DNA from: Chamaea fasciata
Lineage: Eukaryota; Chordata; Aves; Passeriformes; Sylviidae
Length of the DNA: 64,000 nucleotides
Assembly: GCA_029207755.1 (NCBI GenBank)
Contig: JARCOQ010000094.1
Span: 227,809 to 291,808, forward strand
Reading direction: 5' to 3'
Shown here in pieces: positions 61,401 to 64,000 of the stretch; the stretch's first letter is position 1, and every line of letters begins with the position of its first letter. Position numbers and translations under genes: made by a program. Under the pieces are notes generated by a model that saw nothing but the letters and a program-made list of their open reading frames with translations, was not told the origin of the DNA and searched no databases.

Positions 61401-64000
61401 GGGTTAGGGTTAGGGTTAGGGTTAGGGTTAGGGTTAGGGTTAGGGTTAGGGTTAGGGTTAGGGTTAGGGTTAGGGTTAGGGTTAGGGTTAGGGTTAGGGT
61501 TAGGGTTAGGGTTAGGGTTAGGGTTAGGGTTAGGGTTAGGGTTAGGGTTAGGGTTAGGGTTAGGGTTAGGGTTAGGGTTAGGGTTAGGGTTAGGGTTAGG
61601 GTTAGGGTTAGGGTTAGGGTTAGGGTTAGGGTTAGGGTTAGGGTTAGGGTTAGGGTTAGGGTTAGGGTTAGGGTTAGGGTTAGGGTTAGGGTTAGGGTTA
61701 GGGTTAGGGTTAGGGTTAGGGTTAGGGTTAGGGTTAGGGTTAGGGTTAGGGTTAGGGTTAGGGTTAGGGTTAGGGTTAGGGTTAGGGTTAGGGTTAGGGT
61801 TAGGGTTAGGGTTAGGGTTAGGGTTAGGGTTAGGGTTAGGGTTAGGGTTAGGGTTAGGGTTAGGGTTAGGGTTAGGGTTAGGGTTAGGGTTAGGGTTAGG
61901 GTTAGGGTTAGGGTTAGGGTTAGGGTTAGGGTTAGGGTTAGGGTTAGGGTTAGGGTTAGGGTTAGGGTTAGGGTTAGGGTTAGGGTTAGGGTTAGGGTTA
62001 GGGTTAGGGTTAGGGTTAGGGTTAGGGTTAGGGTTAGGGTTAGGGTTAGGGTTAGGGTTAGGGTTAGGGTTAGGGTTAGGGTTAGGGTTAGGGTTAGGGT
62101 TAGGGTTAGGGTTAGGGTTAGGGTTAGGGTTAGGGTTAGGGTTAGGGTTAGGGTTAGGGTTAGGGTTAGGGTTAGGGTTAGGGTTAGGGTTAGGGTTAGG
62201 GTTAGGGTTAGGGTTAGGGTTAGGGTTAGGGTTAGGGTTAGGGTTAGGGTTAGGGTTAGGGTTAGGGTTAGGGTTAGGGTTAGGGTTAGGGTTAGGGTTA
62301 GGGTTAGGGTTAGGGTTAGGGTTAGGGTTAGGGTTAGGGTTAGGGTTAGGGTTAGGGTTAGGGTTAGGGTTAGGGTTAGGGTTAGGGTTAGGGTTAGGGT
62401 TAGGGTTAGGGTTAGGGTTAGGGTTAGGGTTAGGGTTAGGGTTAGGGTTAGGGTTAGGGTTAGGGTTAGGGTTAGGGTTAGGGTTAGGGTTAGGGTTAGG
62501 GTTAGGGTTAGGGTTAGGGTTAGGGTTAGGGTTAGGGTTAGGGTTAGGGTTAGGGTTAGGGTTAGGGTTAGGGTTAGGGTTAGGGTTAGGGTTAGGGTTA
62601 GGGTTAGGGTTAGGGTTAGGGTTAGGGTTAGGGTTAGGGTTAGGGTTAGGGTTAGGGTTAGGGTTAGGGTTAGGGTTAGGGTTAGGGTTAGGGTTAGGGT
62701 TAGGGTTAGGGTTAGGGTTAGGGTTAGGGTTAGGGTTAGGGTTAGGGTTAGGGTTAGGGTTAGGGTTAGGGTTAGGGTTAGGGTTAGGGTTAGGGTTAGG
62801 GTTAGGGTTAGGGTTAGGGTTAGGGTTAGGGTTAGGGTTAGGGTTAGGGTTAGGGTTAGGGTTAGGGTTAGGGTTAGGGTTAGGGTTAGGGTTAGGGTTA
62901 GGGTTAGGGTTAGGGTTAGGGTTAGGGTTAGGGTTAGGGTTAGGGTTAGGGTTAGGGTTAGGGTTAGGGTTAGGGTTAGGGTTAGGGTTAGGGTTAGGGT
63001 TAGGGTTAGGGTTAGGGTTAGGGTTAGGGTTAGGGTTAGGGTTAGGGTTAGGGTTAGGGTTAGGGTTAGGGTTAGGGTTAGGGTTAGGGTTAGGGTTAGG
63101 GTTAGGGTTAGGGTTAGGGTTAGGGTTAGGGTTAGGGTTAGGGTTAGGGTTAGGGTTAGGGTTAGGGTTAGGGTTAGGGTTAGGGTTAGGGTTAGGGTTA
63201 GGGTTAGGGTTAGGGTTAGGGTTAGGGTTAGGGTTAGGGTTAGGGTTAGGGTTAGGGTTAGGGTTAGGGTTAGGGTTAGGGTTAGGGTTAGGGTTAGGGT
63301 TAGGGTTAGGGTTAGGGTTAGGGTTAGGGTTAGGGTTAGGGTTAGGGTTAGGGTTAGGGTTAGGGTTAGGGTTAGGGTTAGGGTTAGGGTTAGGGTTAGG
63401 GTTAGGGTTAGGGTTAGGGTTAGGGTTAGGGTTAGGGTTAGGGTTAGGGTTAGGGTTAGGGTTAGGGTTAGGGTTAGGGTTAGGGTTAGGGTTAGGGTTA
63501 GGGTTAGGGTTAGGGTTAGGGTTAGGGTTAGGGTTAGGGTTAGGGTTAGGGTTAGGGTTAGGGTTAGGGTTAGGGTTAGGGTTAGGGTTAGGGTTAGGGT
63601 TAGGGTTAGGGTTAGGGTTAGGGTTAGGGTTAGGGTTAGGGTTAGGGTTAGGGTTAGGGTTAGGGTTAGGGTTAGGGTTAGGGTTAGGGTTAGGGTTAGG
63701 GTTAGGGTTAGGGTTAGGGTTAGGGTTAGGGTTAGGGTTAGGGTTAGGGTTAGGGTTAGGGTTAGGGTTAGGGTTAGGGTTAGGGTTAGGGTTAGGGTTA
63801 GGGTTAGGGTTAGGGTTAGGGTTAGGGTTAGGGTTAGGGTTAGGGTTAGGGTTAGGGTTAGGGTTAGGGTTAGGGTTAGGGTTAGGGTTAGGGTTAGGGT
63901 TAGGGTTAGGGTTAGGGTTAGGGTTAGGGTTAGGGTTAGGGTTAGGGTTAGGGTTAGGGTTAGGGTTAGGAGGTTAGGGTTAGGGTTAGGGTTAGGGTTA
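55496..64000 (+). repeat. Telomere, (TTAGGG)n
   Basis: About 1,417 tandem TTAGGG repeats extend to the window end, G-rich strand reading toward the terminus. The proximal edge is abrupt: the CpG array ends ACGTCACCGGGGGGCTGGCC and, after CCGCC, perfect repeats start at once. I saw no variant hexamers until 63,965-63,972, where one TTAGGAGG interrupts the register. This is the structure bound by shelterin and extended by telomerase in vertebrates. Confidence 0.99.

Noticed and set aside
54414..63977. 3,187-codon plus-strand open frame (Pro/Ala/Val repeats then Gly-Leu repeats)
   Set aside because: It is the translation of the 30-bp array and of telomeric hexamers; no gene structure or start context supports it.
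40511..64000. Telomere-integrated herpesvirus (these viruses carry TTAGGG repeats)
   Set aside because: No herpesvirus-like coding sequence or genome-end structure is present; the flanking DNA looks like host intron-exon sequence and satellites.

Overview
This window is the right-hand end of a eukaryotic chromosome, almost certainly from a vertebrate. It ends in about 8.5 kb of TTAGGG repeats running 5'->3' toward the window end, which is the orientation expected at a chromosome terminus. Spliceosomal GT-AG introns, TATA/CCAAT/GC-box promoter elements and AATAAA polyadenylation signals support this. The species cannot be named from the sequence. No protein-coding gene can be supported: the long open frames all lie in satellite, low-complexity or telomeric DNA.

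Layout. (1) 1-~40,510 is a tandem satellite with a ~190.4-bp monomer (about 212 copies), organised into higher-order repeats. Large near-identical multi-monomer duplications are visible (1,904, 5,137, 2,855 and 4,001 bp), and the array decays into diverged monomers over its last ~3.8 kb. Most monomers carry a TTAGGGTT octamer. (2) ~40,511-42,340 is mostly unassigned DNA. (3) ~42,350-42,540 looks like a compact bidirectional promoter with a TATA box on each strand, and a CCAAT box, GC box and ZNF143-like core between them. (4) 42,505-~52,400 is a plus-strand, many-exon, probably non-coding transcription unit reading toward the telomere. Its body is about three copies of a ~1.9-2.2-kb module, each with nested ~280-bp duplications of a 42-nt exon and its ~46-nt partner. 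It then crosses an intronic minisatellite and ends in a triplicated (~319-bp) polyA-bearing terminal exon. (5) ~52,480-54,000 is a pyrimidine-rich simple repeat. (6) 54,001-54,300 holds three foldbacks or palindromes. (7) 54,307-54,420 has perfect CRE, octamer and two PBX-PREP/MEIS motifs. (8) 54,431-55,480 is a CpG-rich 30-bp repeat in 35 copies that almost touches (9) the telomere at 55,496-64,000.

The most interesting element is (7)+(8): a transcription-factor cluster and a CpG-dense tandem array directly against the telomere and oriented toward it. This is the position of the human 61/29/37-bp TERRA promoters, with unrelated sequence. The second is the lncRNA-like gene built by iterated duplication of tiny exons about 3 kb from the chromosome end.
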